A DNA stretch of 58,095 bases, from NCBI GenBank assembly GCA_021798275.1, contig JAJZMK010000136.1:1-58095 (forward strand). Direction: 5' to 3'. The DNA is from Actinomycetes bacterium. GTDB taxonomy: Bacteria > Actinomycetota > Acidimicrobiia > Acidimicrobiales > Bog-793. The position numbers were made by a program, and so were the translations under genes. Below the pieces are notes generated by a model, which was given only the letters and a program-made list of their open reading frames with translations, was not told the DNA's origin and did no database searches. This document shows, piece after piece, positions 28,607 through 38,886 of this stretch. How positions within the stretch are numbered: position 1 is the first letter of the stretch; the number at the start of each line of letters is the position of its first letter.

Positions 28607-30679
28607 ATGCCTTCAGCTAAATTAAACACCGTCGTTATCCGACAGGCTTTTGACGGCAGACTCAACTACGACGCTCTGGTGGTATTGTTACTTCTGGCAA
28701 TTACGGCGGTGGCTTTCAATGTCGTCAAGACAAAACAGTTCAGACGTTCGGTCTGGGAAAATAAAACTGACAATGTGACTTTACAAGACCTCCCGGACAA
28801 AGCTACTCTCGGTCGTGACAAAATAGTCAGATTCAAAAATACACTCAGACTGGGATTTGCCTGCCTATGGATCTTAGACGGTATTTTACAAATGCAATCT
28901 TCGATGCCTTTTGGATTGCCGACGTCTGTCATCAAACCGGCTGAATCTGGGTCTCCGCAATGGGTAACTTATCTTGTAAATCACGCCCTCATCCTCTGGG
29001 AAAGACACCCGATCACTTATGCTACCGGAGTAGCTTGGATTCAGCTAGGAATAGGGCTTTTGATATTATTGGCCCCGAGCGGGCTTACTTTGCGTCTGGC
29101 CGGAGCGCTCAGCGCACTCTGGGGCTTTGGCGTATGGGTTTTTGGTGAGGCTTTCGGAGCAATATTTGCACCGCACCCAAGCTGGCTGCTTGGGACACCG
29201 GGGGCTGCTTTACTCTATGTAGCAGGCGGTATTTTACTTTTTTTGCCGGACATTTACTTCTACCAAATTAAACATCAAAAACTACTCTATAGACTGACGG
29301 GAATTTACTTTCTTGTCATGCTGATTCTACAGATTTGGCCCGCTAACGGTTATTGGAACTCTAAAAACGGCTCAGCTCCCGGTTATCTGGCCGACCAAGT
29401 CCATCAATCGGCACTGATGAGCCAGCCTCGATGGATCACCGATCTCCTAAATTCCTTCTCCGACTTGCTTTTACATGACGCTTTGGCAATTAACCTCATC
29501 ATTGTTCTGATTCTGGCCTTTACATCCTTTGCTTTTCTGAGTGGCTATAAAAATGTATGCCGGTATGCATTAATTATCCAAACAGCTCTCTCGGTCGCCG
29601 TTTGGATACTTTTTCAAGATTTCGGATTCTTGGGAGGAGTGGGGACAGATCCAAATTCCATGATCCCCACATTGATACTCATGTATGGGGTGTACTTTAT
29701 CAACAAAGAGAACTTAGCAGCTTTTGATCTAAAAAGTTTCTTTGCCGCCGTGGCCTTTGTCGGTAGAGAAATCCTAAAAAAGCCCTCTCCTAGGCCGCTA
29801 CGTGTACCGGCCATAGATCAGACGCCAAGGATTACAGATCAAGATTATTTGAGCGGCGATCAAGGATTACCGACAGGATGGGCGAAAACCAAAGACTACA
29901 AGAAACCGGACTTTTTGAATATGACCGGAACTGACACAGAGACAACAGATGCCAGAGAAATGGATGGTGTTAAGAAAGGGTTTTTACAAAACCTACTCGC
30001 TAAATTTAAAAGTAAACCCCTTACCACTCAATTGCGTCTGTTTGTCTCGCTTGAAAGCATGCTGATCATCGCCATGGGGGCGATCCCTATGTCTATATCG
30101 GCCTTCAACGGCACAGTCTCCCCCATTGTCGACGAAGCATATAACGGACTTCCAAACAATGTGGGTGGAAATGCCTCTAACTTTACCCTTATAAATACCG
30201 ACGGACAAAAGGTGTCTTTATCGGCATATAAAAATAAAATAGTATTTTTGGTATTCTTAGACCCGGTATGTACCTCTGATTGCCCCTTGATCGCCCAGGA
30301 GATAAAAAGAGCCGACGAAACCTTGGGGCATAAAAGGAAATTTGTCGAATTCATAGCTATAGATGCCAATCCGCTCTACACAGCTGTCTCCTACACTAAA
30401 GCGTTTAACAGCCAGGAAGAAATGACGGGACTTAGTAATTGGCAATACCTGACAGCCAACTTGAAAACACTGAACCGGCTATGGGGTGACTACGGCGTCA
30501 GCGTTTCTTATGCTCCGGCCGGAGCTATGACTGTACATTCTGAAATAGCTTATTTGATCGGGAAAGGCAATAAAATAAAAGAAATTATCAATGACAGCCC
30601 GAGTACAAACAATCTGCTGCAGACGTCGTTTGTCAACGTCATCGACAATGCAATCAATAACTACATAGCTAATGGATAA
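28607..30679 (+). CDS. Fusion: DoxX-like multi-TM protein plus C-terminal SCO1/SenC thioredoxin-like domain
   Basis: N-terminal TM bundle (two similar halves); C-terminal FTLINTDGQKVSLSAYKNKIVFLVFLDPVCTSDCPLIAQEI with CxxxCP and downstream His (VHSEIAYLIGKGNKIKEI). Confidence 0.75.
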   Translation: MPSAKLNTVVIRQAFDGRLNYDALVVLLLLAITAVAFNVVKTKQFRRSVWENKTDNVTLQDLPDKATLGRDKIVRFKNTLRLGFACLWILDGILQMQSSMPFGLPTSVIKPAESGSPQWVTYLVNHALILWERHPITYATGVAWIQLGIGLLILLAPSGLTLRLAGALSALWGFGVWVFGEAFGAIFAPHPSWLLGTPGAALLYVAGGILLFLPDIYFYQIKHQKLLYRLTGIYFLVMLILQIWPANGYWNSKNGSAPGYLADQVHQSALMSQPRWITDLLNSFSDLLLHDALAINLIIVLILAFTSFAFLSGYKNVCRYALIIQTALSVAVWILFQDFGFLGGVGTDPNSMIPTLILMYGVYFINKENLAAFDLKSFFAAVAFVGREILKKPSPRPLRVPAIDQTPRITDQDYLSGDQGLPTGWAKTKDYKKPDFLNMTGTDTETTDAREMDGVKKGFLQNLLAKFKSKPLTTQLRLFVSLESMLIIAMGAIPMSISAFNGTVSPIVDEAYNGLPNNVGGNASNFTLINTDGQKVSLSAYKNKIVFLVFLDPVCTSDCPLIAQEIKRADETLGHKRKFVEFIAIDANPLYTAVSYTKAFNSQEEMTGLSNWQYLTANLKTLNRLWGDYGVSVSYAPAGAMTVHSEIAYLIGKGNKIKEIINDSPSTNNLLQTSFVNVIDNAINNYIANG

Positions 30680-32042
30680 AAACCGTCACAAGATGAAAAA
30701 ACAAGTTACAGATACCCGGGAAAAGACCGGACACACCCATAATCGTTTGCTCCCGGCGATAATGGTTATCCTTCTCGGATCGTTTATTTATTCATACGGC
30801 AATTCATACGGGCTGACTACGACAAAGAGCCATGTCCCACAAGTCACGACCTGGCCCGATGAACCCTTGGCAACTAGTGTAACCGGAAGATCGTCAAGTG
30901 CCGTAGTGCTGCCCATGGGAGAGCAAAATAACGTTTCCGATAGATTCTGGCAACTATTTTACACCGGTAGCTCACCGGGTAAATGGCAAAACGTCATCGG
31001 TAAAGTCGGCGTGGCGACAGACGGCGGTCTGACCGTCTACACTACTTCTCGAACTAAGCTACTGCTGCTTGTTCAGCCCACCATTTTTTTGAAATTCTCC
31101 CCTGTAGACATAGTGACCGTCAATCCCAAAACTCCCGACAAGAACACATATACCCCCCTAGACCCTCTTCTTTCCAAAACCTTGCCGACTCCGTCTGACC
31201 TGACACAGACGTCTAAAAACACTTTCATAGCTATAGCTAAAGCCAAAGATGGGCTTACTTACTTAGTCGATGCCGGTAAGAATACAAACTGGCGGGACTT
31301 GAAGATATCTACTAAATCCTCATCTCCCTGTGCAAACAGTGAGATAACGGCTATAAGTCAACTTCAAAATATCCTCTTGATCGGTCTGGGGTGCCCCGGT
31401 ATCAACAGACAATACGTAGAGTATCAGAACGGCTTGGTAAAGAACAATGCCTTGCAAGTGACAAACTTCGGTTTTCCCTCCCAAGCGGCAATGACCGGAT
31501 CTTTTGGGAAAAAAAGTTCAAAAGCAAATCTCTCCAATGAAATATTGTTATTTAGCCGAACCGACCATATCTCCCCTACTGGGAGTTATACCTTCTCGGT
31601 TTTGGATGCCGTTATTTATAAGGATTCAAAAAAGGTCACACCGAAAGGATTTGACGTTTCGCTCTTTGGAATCAAAAACGCTCAAAATCCCGTTATATCC
31701 ATGGGAAAAAACACCACCAAGCAACGCTCTTTCCTGCCGGTCGCACCGGACGATCAAGTCCTTTCCGTCGGACGCTATCAAAACTACGGCTACTTTATAC
31801 TAACCAAAGCACCGCGACAAAATGCGTCTTTATTCCTTTGGCAAAATGCGGAAGGTAATTGGTTAAAAATCGGCAACTTGCCCCCGCATACGGTGACCGT
31901 AGTCAAGCCAAACAACGGACCTCTTGAATCATTTAGCACGGACAAAAAACATCTTTTGATATACGACTATTACAGCAAACACAATAAATGGGTTATTTCT
32001 CAAAATATTACCGTTGCTCTGCAATACGGGAGCTCCGGCTAA
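30672..32042 (+). CDS. Exported or membrane-anchored hypothetical protein
   Basis: Overlaps the upstream CDS by 8 nt; N-terminal TM/signal anchor (LLPAIMVILLGSFIYSY); large extracytoplasmic domain. Confidence 0.7.
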   Translation: MDKNRHKMKKQVTDTREKTGHTHNRLLPAIMVILLGSFIYSYGNSYGLTTTKSHVPQVTTWPDEPLATSVTGRSSSAVVLPMGEQNNVSDRFWQLFYTGSSPGKWQNVIGKVGVATDGGLTVYTTSRTKLLLLVQPTIFLKFSPVDIVTVNPKTPDKNTYTPLDPLLSKTLPTPSDLTQTSKNTFIAIAKAKDGLTYLVDAGKNTNWRDLKISTKSSSPCANSEITAISQLQNILLIGLGCPGINRQYVEYQNGLVKNNALQVTNFGFPSQAAMTGSFGKKSSKANLSNEILLFSRTDHISPTGSYTFSVLDAVIYKDSKKVTPKGFDVSLFGIKNAQNPVISMGKNTTKQRSFLPVAPDDQVLSVGRYQNYGYFILTKAPRQNASLFLWQNAEGNWLKIGNLPPHTVTVVKPNNGPLESFSTDKKHLLIYDYYSKHNKWVISQNITVALQYGSSG

Positions 32043-32080
32043 AATCGGTCTATGGAAGACTTTGTGTTTTGATAATAAAG

Positions 32081-35020
32081 TTATTTACCTTTGGCATCTG
32101 CCCACGAATGACCCCAGCCGATATTGACTTCCAAGGGGACGTCCAAAGAGACAGCATTTCGCATCTCCTCGAGACAATAGTTTTCCACCGCATCTTTTTC
32201 GCTCAAAGGTACTTCTAAAATAATCTCATCGTGTACTTGGAGGACAATATGTGAACTTAATGCCAGGTCACTGATTTTGCGATCCAAATTGACCAAAGCG
32301 ATCTTGAAGATATCGGCAGCGAGTCCTTGAACTCCGGCGTTCATGGCTTGTCTCTCCGCCGCTTGGCGAACCGCATAGATTGGAGAGCTTAAATCTCGGA
32401 TATAGCGCCTCCTACCCAGCAGTGTCTCGGTATATCCGCTTTCCTTGGCTGAAGTTATGGCACTTTTCATATATTTTTTTACATCGGGAAAAGCCGCAAA
32501 GTAATTCTCGAGTATTTCTTTTGCTTCATTTACCTCAATGGCGAGTCTCTGCGCCAGGCCGTATGCTTCCATCCCATAGATAAGTCCATAACTCACCATC
32601 TTGGCTTTTTGCCGCATTTCCGGAGTCACCTGATCCACGCCGACCCCATATACCTTGGCGGCGGTGGCGGTATGGACGTCGATATTTTGAGCAAAAGCTT
32701 CAATCAGTCCGGAATCTTTGGCTAAGTGGGCGACAATTCTCAATTCAATCTGGTTGTAGTCAGCTACCAGGAGTAGGTTCCCTTTGTCTGCTATAAAAAC
32801 CTCTCTGAATTCTTTACCGGCTTCGGTTCTAAGGGGTATGTTATGCAAATTGGGCTTATCGGAAGACAGTCTTCCAGTTCTGGCAACGGTCTGATGAAAA
32901 GTTGCGTGGATACGACTGTCCGGCTGCACTTCTTTAATCAAGCCCATGGCATAGGTGGACCTCAGCTTTTCCAATTCTCTATAGCGCAAGATAAATTCGA
33001 TTATGGGATGTTCGTATCTCAGTTTTTCCAATGTAGCGGCATCGGTGGAAAAAGAGGTCTTCCCTTTGGTCTTCTTGGCAGACACAAGACCCAACTTTTG
33101 ATAAAGGACTTCGCCCAATTGTTTTGGAGAATTTAAATTAAACGGTTCGTCGACAAATTGAAAAATATTTTTTTCCAGCATGTAAAGCTGCTTTTTTAAC
33201 TCTAAAAGAATCTCTTCCAATTTTGGCTTATCAACCATAATGCCGTAGAATTCCATTTTTGCCAGTACCAAAGCCAAAGGAATTTCTATTTCATGGAGAA
33301 GCACAAGACCATTTACGTCTTTTAGAATGCCCGCCAAAACATCTGAAAGACGCGCTATTATGCATACATATGAGCGAATCAGCTCCCTGTCGGCATCTAA
33401 ATCAGGAGTACCCTCTCCTTCCGCTATAAAAGCCAACTGTCCCATCTGATCACCTAGACCAATCGTCTGACGGAATTCTTTTTCTAAAAATTTATCCGCC
33501 AAACCAGCTATGGTTTCGGCTCCGGTATCTGGATCAATGAGATATGCCGCCAGAGATACGTCGAATATGACGTTTGATAGCGAGAGATTATAATTTAGTA
33601 AAAACCTGATGACTTCCTTTGTTTTATAAGTAATACAGTAATTTTGCTCATTTAACAATGTGGACAGTTTTTCCCGAACAAGCCGGTTGTTTAAGTTTTC
33701 CGGACTAAGGATAAGGATGTCTTGCGGGTCCCACCCATCTTTTGCCAAATCGTCTATATAGTAGGAAAACAGCGGATGAGCTTTGGCAATATCGTTTATA
33801 TGTTTTTTAAAGAATTGCTCGTTGGCAGAAGATAAGTTGACCAGCTTTTCCTCCGGAACTACCAGACCGCTTAAGATGAGACCGTTATTGCCGGCAAAAA
33901 CGTCTTTGGCTAAAAAAATCATCCGTAAATGTGTCTTTGCCTCCAAATTGTTGAGGTGCTCAAGTATTACTTCGTCATCCGTTACCTCAATAGTATTGAT
34001 TACAGAGATGCTATCCCACCCTCTAAGATTATCAACCCCAAAGTCGCTTACCTGCGGGAGGCTTCCGGTTGTCACGGCTTTGGCCTGACTTGTTTCCTCG
34101 ATACCAGAAAGATCGCTGGCTCTAAAGGGTGTTGAGCCGTATGAGGTATTTAGTATGGCAAATATTCTCTCCTTCGTACGTCTGATCTTGTAGTTGTTAA
34201 AGAGCTGCCCCAAAAGGGGCTGATTTTCATGTCCAAGGAGTAGGTCTTCAAAATCAAACTCGAGTGGTACATCTCTTTTGGCCAAAGTCATTTTTAAATT
34301 TAAATAGACTCTTTCTTTACTCTTTAGCAGTTCCTCACTTTGCTTTGGAGAAAGTTCTGCAAGATGAGCATAAATCTCGTCTAAAGAACCGTACGCGTTG
34401 ATCAACTTAGCGGCTGTTTTTGGGCCAATACCGGCCACTCCCGGTAGATTATCCGAAGGATCCCCGCGCAATGACGCCAAAGTGGGATAATACTCCGGAA
34501 AAACTCCCGTCCGCTCTCTGATCTTTTCTTCGTTATAGATATTGTATTCGCTGACACCGCGCATCAGATATAGAACTTCTATATAGGGATCTTGGACCAG
34601 TTGGAAAGAATCTCTGTCGCCGGTCACCACAATAATACTTTTCTCCTCAGCGGCACCTTTGGTAGCTACCGTGGCGATAATATCATCGGCCTCGTAGCCG
34701 GCATACTCCAAGACCAAAATGTTAAAAGCTAATGCAATTTCTTTGATAGCCTCAACTTGAAAAATAAGGGAGTCGGGAGTTTCTGGGCGACCGTCTTTGT
34801 AGTGGGGGTCAATCTTGTCTCTAAATGTAGGCTCAGGCCTGTCAAATGCCATGGCCACACCGGCTGGTTTTATTTCTTCTAACAATTTAGCAAACATCGA
34901 GTAAAACCCGTGAATGGCATGGGTTTCATTCCCGTTATCATCTAACAAGCCTGATCCGGCCAAAGCAAAATAAGCTCTATAAGCCAAGGAATGTCCGTCA
35001 AGTATTAAATATTTACTCAC
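32081..35020 (-). CDS. polA: DNA polymerase I
   Basis: 5'-nuclease domain (LILDGHSLAYRAYFAL...GVAGIGPKTAAKLI) and Pol A motifs (VADYNQIELRIVAHLA; QKAKMVSYGLIYGMEAYGL; VLQVHDEIILEVP). Confidence 0.97.
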   Translation of the reverse strand: MSKYLILDGHSLAYRAYFALAGSGLLDDNGNETHAIHGFYSMFAKLLEEIKPAGVAMAFDRPEPTFRDKIDPHYKDGRPETPDSLIFQVEAIKEIALAFNILVLEYAGYEADDIIATVATKGAAEEKSIIVVTGDRDSFQLVQDPYIEVLYLMRGVSEYNIYNEEKIRERTGVFPEYYPTLASLRGDPSDNLPGVAGIGPKTAAKLINAYGSLDEIYAHLAELSPKQSEELLKSKERVYLNLKMTLAKRDVPLEFDFEDLLLGHENQPLLGQLFNNYKIRRTKERIFAILNTSYGSTPFRASDLSGIEETSQAKAVTTGSLPQVSDFGVDNLRGWDSISVINTIEVTDDEVILEHLNNLEAKTHLRMIFLAKDVFAGNNGLILSGLVVPEEKLVNLSSANEQFFKKHINDIAKAHPLFSYYIDDLAKDGWDPQDILILSPENLNNRLVREKLSTLLNEQNYCITYKTKEVIRFLLNYNLSLSNVIFDVSLAAYLIDPDTGAETIAGLADKFLEKEFRQTIGLGDQMGQLAFIAEGEGTPDLDADRELIRSYVCIIARLSDVLAGILKDVNGLVLLHEIEIPLALVLAKMEFYGIMVDKPKLEEILLELKKQLYMLEKNIFQFVDEPFNLNSPKQLGEVLYQKLGLVSAKKTKGKTSFSTDAATLEKLRYEHPIIEFILRYRELEKLRSTYAMGLIKEVQPDSRIHATFHQTVARTGRLSSDKPNLHNIPLRTEAGKEFREVFIADKGNLLLVADYNQIELRIVAHLAKDSGLIEAFAQNIDVHTATAAKVYGVGVDQVTPEMRQKAKMVSYGLIYGMEAYGLAQRLAIEVNEAKEILENYFAAFPDVKKYMKSAITSAKESGYTETLLGRRRYIRDLSSPIYAVRQAAERQAMNAGVQGLAADIFKIALVNLDRKISDLALSSHIVLQVHDEIILEVPLSEKDAVENYCLEEMRNAVSLDVPLEVNIGWGHSWADAKGK

Positions 35021-35126
35021 CTTTGAAGCCTACATTGCCATCGGAGATTTTGTTTTGAGATAGGTAAATCTCCATAAAAGTATTTCCTAAAAGCATGTGA
35101 AGAATTATATCTTGTAATATGTTTGT

Positions 35127-35810
35127 ATGGCTAACGGTTACCACCCCCCACTGGAAGAGTATTTGGAAACTATCTACTCTTTAACAGAAGAGGGAGTTCC
35201 CACCATCCAAGCCCGTATTGCCGAAAGACTCGGGCACACTCCGCAAACAGTGTCCGAGACTGTACATAAACTGATAAACGAAGGCTACCTAAAAATAGGT
35301 CCCCAAAAAGAAATAGTTCTGACTGATTCCGGTCGCAATCTCAGCGAATCGATCGTCAGACGCCACCGATTAGCCGAGAGATTTATTGTCGATGTGCTGG
35401 GACTACCTTGGAGCCAGGCTCATATCGAAGCTGGTAAATGGGAGCATGTAATTTCCCCGGAAGTAGAAAATCGCTTTCGGGAACTTCTCGATTACCCCGA
35501 AACCTGTCCGCATGGGAACCCTATACCGGGAACCAATTTTGACACCAAAGGACAACGCGCCCTCTCTTGTCTGGATAGAAACAGTTACGCTAGCGTAGCG
35601 AGAATTACAGAGCAGATCGAAATTGACCACGACATATTGGCCTATCTGGAACAAACAGGGATTATGCCCGGAAGAAGAATTCAGCTTATCGATAAAACCA
35701 AAGACGGCACGTTGCTTATCAAACTACACGGAAGTGATGACAAGGAAGCCGAAACGGTTATGTTGGAAAATAATTTGGCCGAACAGATCTTCTGCTACCC
35801 AGAGCACTAA
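35127..35810 (+). CDS. DtxR/IdeR-family metal-dependent transcriptional regulator
   Basis: HPPLEEYLETIYSLTEEGVPTIQARIAERLGHTPQTVSETVHKLINEGYLK; metal-binding region RRHRLAERFIVDVLGLPW and C-terminal SH3-like domain. Confidence 0.93.
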   Translation: MANGYHPPLEEYLETIYSLTEEGVPTIQARIAERLGHTPQTVSETVHKLINEGYLKIGPQKEIVLTDSGRNLSESIVRRHRLAERFIVDVLGLPWSQAHIEAGKWEHVISPEVENRFRELLDYPETCPHGNPIPGTNFDTKGQRALSCLDRNSYASVARITEQIEIDHDILAYLEQTGIMPGRRIQLIDKTKDGTLLIKLHGSDDKEAETVMLENNLAEQIFCYPEH

Positions 35811-35927
35811 ACACCTTGCCTGTTCAAAGAGCCAAAATAAAACGCATCCAAGCTTTTTGAGCCTGCTCTTTATGGAATAGATCGGGTTACAATCGCCAGT
35901 AAATAACCTTAGTCAGTTTTGACCGTA

Positions 35928-36536
35928 TTAATTTTCTTTCTTTGGCCGAAGACCGGTTTCTATCACTTCTTTAGCCACGTCTCTCATACTGATACGTCTA
36001 TCCATAGCCTCTTTTTGAATAAAAGAAAAAGCGTCTTGCTCACTCATAGCCATATCGTCCATGAGTCGTCCTTTTGCCCTGTCAACCCAACGTCTGGTCT
36101 CCAGTTGCTCAGCCAGACCTCTTTTATCGGCTGTCAGATTGGCATTTTCCTGCTCTAAGGCCTGCATCTCGCGAAATCTGGCCAAGGCGACCTCAATGGC
36201 CGGCAAAAGCTCTTCTTTTTGAAATGGCTTGATCAAGTAAGCAAGCGCTCCTGCATCCCGGGCACGATCGATCAACGATCTTTGGCTAAAAGCGGTAAGT
36301 ATCAAAATAGCCATTCTGTGATTTGTTTGAATATGCTTAGCGGCGGTCAAACCGTCCAAACCGGGCATTTTGATATCCAAGATAGCCAAGTCAGGATTCA
36401 GCTCGGAAGCCAGACGGACGGCTTCGTCACCTCGGCCGGTTTCCGCCACAACGTCGTATCCTTCTTCCAAAAGCATTTCACGTAAGTCAAGCCGGACAAT
36501 GGCTTCGTCTTCTGCAATTAATACCCGTGTCATCAT
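35928..36536 (-). CDS. ANTAR-domain response regulator (PdtaR-like)
   Basis: Receiver domain (VLIAEDEAIVRLDLREMLLEEGYDVV...LAILDIKMPGLDGL) and ANTAR helix (RWVDRAKGRLMDDMAMSEQDAFSFIQKEAMDRRISMRDVAKEVIE). Confidence 0.94.
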   Translation of the reverse strand: MMTRVLIAEDEAIVRLDLREMLLEEGYDVVAETGRGDEAVRLASELNPDLAILDIKMPGLDGLTAAKHIQTNHRMAILILTAFSQRSLIDRARDAGALAYLIKPFQKEELLPAIEVALARFREMQALEQENANLTADKRGLAEQLETRRWVDRAKGRLMDDMAMSEQDAFSFIQKEAMDRRISMRDVAKEVIETGLRPKKEN

Positions 36537-36544
36537 TATCACCT

Positions 36545-36847
36545 CTAAAGAAGCTTTTTGAGAAGCTCTTCCCGCTCTCTTTCCAATTTTAAAACCATGC
36601 CGTATGCTTTGTCGACATTCTGCAATGCCAGCTCGGCGTGCCGCCTGGTTGCATCTGCTTGCTCTTTATCAAACAAGGTATCAGATACCAAAGCCCTAAT
36701 TCTACCTTCTTCCGCCATTTGAGCAAGAGTATCTGCTTGTTCTCGCAATGCTTCTAAAGCCTCTTTCTCCTTAACCAGTCGTTCATTGAGAATAAACAGG
36801 TTATTTTCAATCCGGGAAGCGGAGCGAGGAAAAACTTTTCTTCTCAT
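36545..36847 (-). CDS. Small coiled-coil protein, unknown function
   Basis: 100 aa, heptad-like charged helices, 8 nt upstream of the ANTAR regulator on the same strand. Confidence 0.55.
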   Translation of the reverse strand: MRRKVFPRSASRIENNLFILNERLVKEKEALEALREQADTLAQMAEEGRIRALVSDTLFDKEQADATRRHAELALQNVDKAYGMVLKLEREREELLKKLL

Positions 36848-36942
36848 AAAACCCTAAAATGACCACCGACATTCGAACCTTCCAATAGGATATCTTACAC
36901 CTAGAAGAGAATGGAAAACATTAACGTTATTTGAGCAAAGTT

Positions 36943-38208
36943 TCATTTTGGATAAAAATATTGCGGTCGGTAAGTACTAAGTGCCGAATTCCCTTCTAAA
37001 TTACTAAGCCCGCTTTGGGTATTTTTTATCTCCTTAGATACCGAAGCTACATTTGGAGATTCGACGTCAAATGGATCTATAACGAGCTTCCTACCGATAC
37101 CGATATCGCTTGGGACATCAATATAACCATTGGTCATCAGATGAGGTTTTGTGATGTCTGCTTTGTAATAATTTTCTGAAGGACCCAGATCTGACGATAA
37201 TTCCACCTCATCCAAACAGGCCAAGGCCAGTGAACAAGATCTGGCAATACCGGCCTCATACATGCCACCCAGACTGCACTTTAGGCCATATTCCTTGGCC
37301 AGTTGCATGGCAGAGATCGCGGGTAATATACCACCCAATCGACCTGGTTTGATCACAACGGCATCGGCCAGAGAGAGTCTTCCGATCATTTCTATCTGCA
37401 ACCTGTCATAGGCCGATTCATCAAGCAATATGGGACAAGAGATATTTTGACGTAAATCTTTTATACGGAAAATATCATTTACCCCAAAAGGTTGTTCGAT
37501 GGCGGTGATTCTGTCATCCAAACCTGCCATATAGTTCAAAAGTCCGATACCCTCTTTGTCTGGGATATATGACTCGTTGGCATCCAAGACAAGCTCGAAC
37601 TCCCTGGCACTAGGAAAATTAGTCGCTATTGCCTTTAAGATATCTATATCACTACCGGGCATTATTTTACACTTGATTCTCTTGTAACCTTTAGTCAAAG
37701 CTGCTTCAATCCGGGCTAAGGTCATTTCCGGGTCACGATAAGACCCTATTGTGATACCCGCTGGCACTTTGGCCTGACCAGATTGACCGTTTTTAATCCA
37801 ACTAAGTAAAGAAATCTTTTCAGAACCGGTTATGACATCAATCAATGCCATTTCAACGGCAGCTTTAGCCAGATGATGGCCTTTAATACATTCAAAAAAA
37901 GACATGATAACTGCCAAAGTTGTATGTTTACTGTCTAGTAATAGGCGAGGTATCAAAAAATCACCCAAAACGAATTCTTCAGAGTTTAGATATTGGGATG
38001 AATAATAAGGGTCAGCCAGAGCCGAACACTCCCCCACACCCACGCCAAGAGAGGTTTCAATCCTCACCAAGACGATCGGGCGCCGATCTATGACACCGTG
38101 AGCTGTTGTCATAGGTTCAACCAACCTAAGATCGATACGGGTCATAGCAATTTCGTGGATATCGAAAGATAAATTCATTAATCGCTCATAATTATTTTGA
38201 ATAATCAC
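36943..38208 (-). CDS. menC: o-Succinylbenzoate synthase / N-acylamino acid racemase family (enolase superfamily)
   Basis: Enolase-superfamily motifs (KCKIMPG, LDANESY, IEQPF, DESA, VVIKPGRLGG). Confidence 0.8.
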   Translation of the reverse strand: MIIQNNYERLMNLSFDIHEIAMTRIDLRLVEPMTTAHGVIDRRPIVLVRIETSLGVGVGECSALADPYYSSQYLNSEEFVLGDFLIPRLLLDSKHTTLAVIMSFFECIKGHHLAKAAVEMALIDVITGSEKISLLSWIKNGQSGQAKVPAGITIGSYRDPEMTLARIEAALTKGYKRIKCKIMPGSDIDILKAIATNFPSAREFELVLDANESYIPDKEGIGLLNYMAGLDDRITAIEQPFGVNDIFRIKDLRQNISCPILLDESAYDRLQIEMIGRLSLADAVVIKPGRLGGILPAISAMQLAKEYGLKCSLGGMYEAGIARSCSLALACLDEVELSSDLGPSENYYKADITKPHLMTNGYIDVPSDIGIGRKLVIDPFDVESPNVASVSKEIKNTQSGLSNLEGNSALSTYRPQYFYPK

Positions 38209-38246
38209 TCCTTTGTAATATGGAAAACATGTAATCTCTAATCATT

Positions 38247-38332
<86 letters not shown>

Positions 38333-38886
38333 CTTCCACGCAAGTTGTAAGCCTAAGATGAGCACCATAAAACTGCTTTATCTCTTTATCCTACACATCT
38401 TTACAAATTCCCGGTTGTCAATTTAAAATTTAACCCGCAATGGATTTACGGCAATCCGTCGCAAAATCGGTGATTATAAAAAATCCCTACCTCATCAATC
38501 CATATCCTATGAAGCGATAGACAATCAAAATAGTAGACGGAATATAACAATATGTTAAATACCCAGTAGAAAAATACTTTTTAGCTTTCTTTTATGCTAC
38601 TTTATATCAATTCCTCTCTTTAGTAACAAAAGGAATTTCATTTAGTATTTTGTCATTCAGATCCATGTTGGAATGCATTGTTTTTATTATATAAATTGAA
38701 TCGGTTTTATATTATATATTGATATCAAACGGATCACCAATCACAAATAAATTTAATAAAAAATATTCTGTGATTATATTTTACAATTACGATTTAATCG
38801 TAAAATAATTTATACAAAGATCAAAGAGTTCTCTATAATTGTTTCTATGCAGCCGGAAATGATGATTTATACACAAGGAGACGTAA

